From the NCBI GenBank assembly GCA_022712785.1, contig JAFLJX010000211.1, positions 1-15,559 of the forward strand: a stretch of DNA of 15,559 bases. The letters are read 5' to 3'. This document shows positions 15,540 through 15,559 of this stretch, in pieces (position 1 is the first letter of the stretch; the number at the start of each line of letters is the position of its first letter). This DNA is from Mycoplasmatota bacterium (GTDB lineage Bacteria > Bacillota_I > Bacilli_A > Izemoplasmatales > Izemoplasmataceae). A program made the position numbers and the translations under genes. The notes under the pieces were generated by a model. It was not told the DNA's origin, did not search any database, and saw only the letters and a program-made list of their open reading frames with translations.

Positions 15540-15559
15540 ATGTATAAACTTTACTGTAG
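15540..15559 (+). CDS. Partial CDS: start of the gene downstream of tetR
   Basis: An ATG at 15540 is preceded by AAGGAG (15526-15531) at ideal spacing, and six codons (MYKLYC) reach the window edge. Coupling to the TetR gene is clear. The opening MYKLYCR is reminiscent of some iron-containing alcohol dehydrogenases, but so few residues cannot support an assignment. Confidence 0.5.

Noticed and set aside
1..15559. Possible TGA-to-Trp recoding, as expected for mycoplasma-like AT-rich DNA
   Set aside because: All long frames are complete with TGA as stop and use TGG for Trp, so the standard code applies.
1..15559. Search for tRNA genes, CRISPR arrays, riboswitches and insertion sequences
   Set aside because: No cloverleaf with a TTC motif, no regularly spaced repeats, no conserved leader fold and no transposase-like frame was seen.

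Overview
This is an AT-rich window (low-GC, Firmicutes/Mycoplasmatota-like). Strong AAGGAGG-type ribosome binding sites, lipobox signal peptides and Gram-positive-type sugar ABC genes are present. Every long frame stays open with TGA read as a stop and Trp encoded by TGG. That argues against mycoplasmas and spiroplasmas, which recode TGA, and fits standard-code wall-less or near-relative lineages (Acholeplasma, Haloplasma or Izemoplasma type) or another low-GC Bacillota. The exact lineage is inference. No rRNA, tRNA, CRISPR array, insertion sequence or attachment site was seen.

Layout: from about 13.6 kb down to the left edge, ten genes run leftward on the minus strand. In transcription order they are: AraC-type regulator (12722-13570), cytoplasmic GH38 alpha-mannosidase-like enzyme (10275-12719), a large surface lipoprotein with an uncharacterised beta-propeller-like domain and discoidin-like modules (8063-10282), a flavin-reductase-like protein (7144-8022), a second propeller protein without a signal peptide (5190-7025), a sugar ABC importer in the order permease G, binding lipoprotein, permease F (5081-1896), a lipoprotein with a C-terminal membrane anchor (1053-1877), a YesL/DUF624-like membrane protein (361-987), and the N-terminal part of a further gene (1-380) resembling the front of long phosphomannose isomerase-type proteins. 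An extended -10 promoter with a cre/LacI-like operator lies at 7039-7067, so the set is probably at least two transcripts. Divergent from the regulator is a type I mannose-6-phosphate isomerase (13856-14728) ending in a 25-bp perfect hairpin terminator. It is followed by a separate TetR gene with its own promoter and palindromic operator (14904-15536) and the first codons of a downstream gene.

How it may work: the lipoprotein binds or trims a glycan at the cell surface, the ABC importer takes up oligosaccharides (its ATPase is not in the window), the cytoplasmic propeller protein and the GH38 enzyme process them inside, and phosphomannose isomerase passes mannose-6-phosphate to glycolysis. 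This is a mannose-glycan utilisation locus by inference. The most interesting part is the pair of related propeller proteins, one exported and one cytosolic, sharing a set of acidic motifs that looks like a glycosidase active site.

Several start codons were moved from the longest open frame because the ribosome binding site lies inside or directly at the longer start (genes at 987, 2819, 5081, 13570 and 14994).
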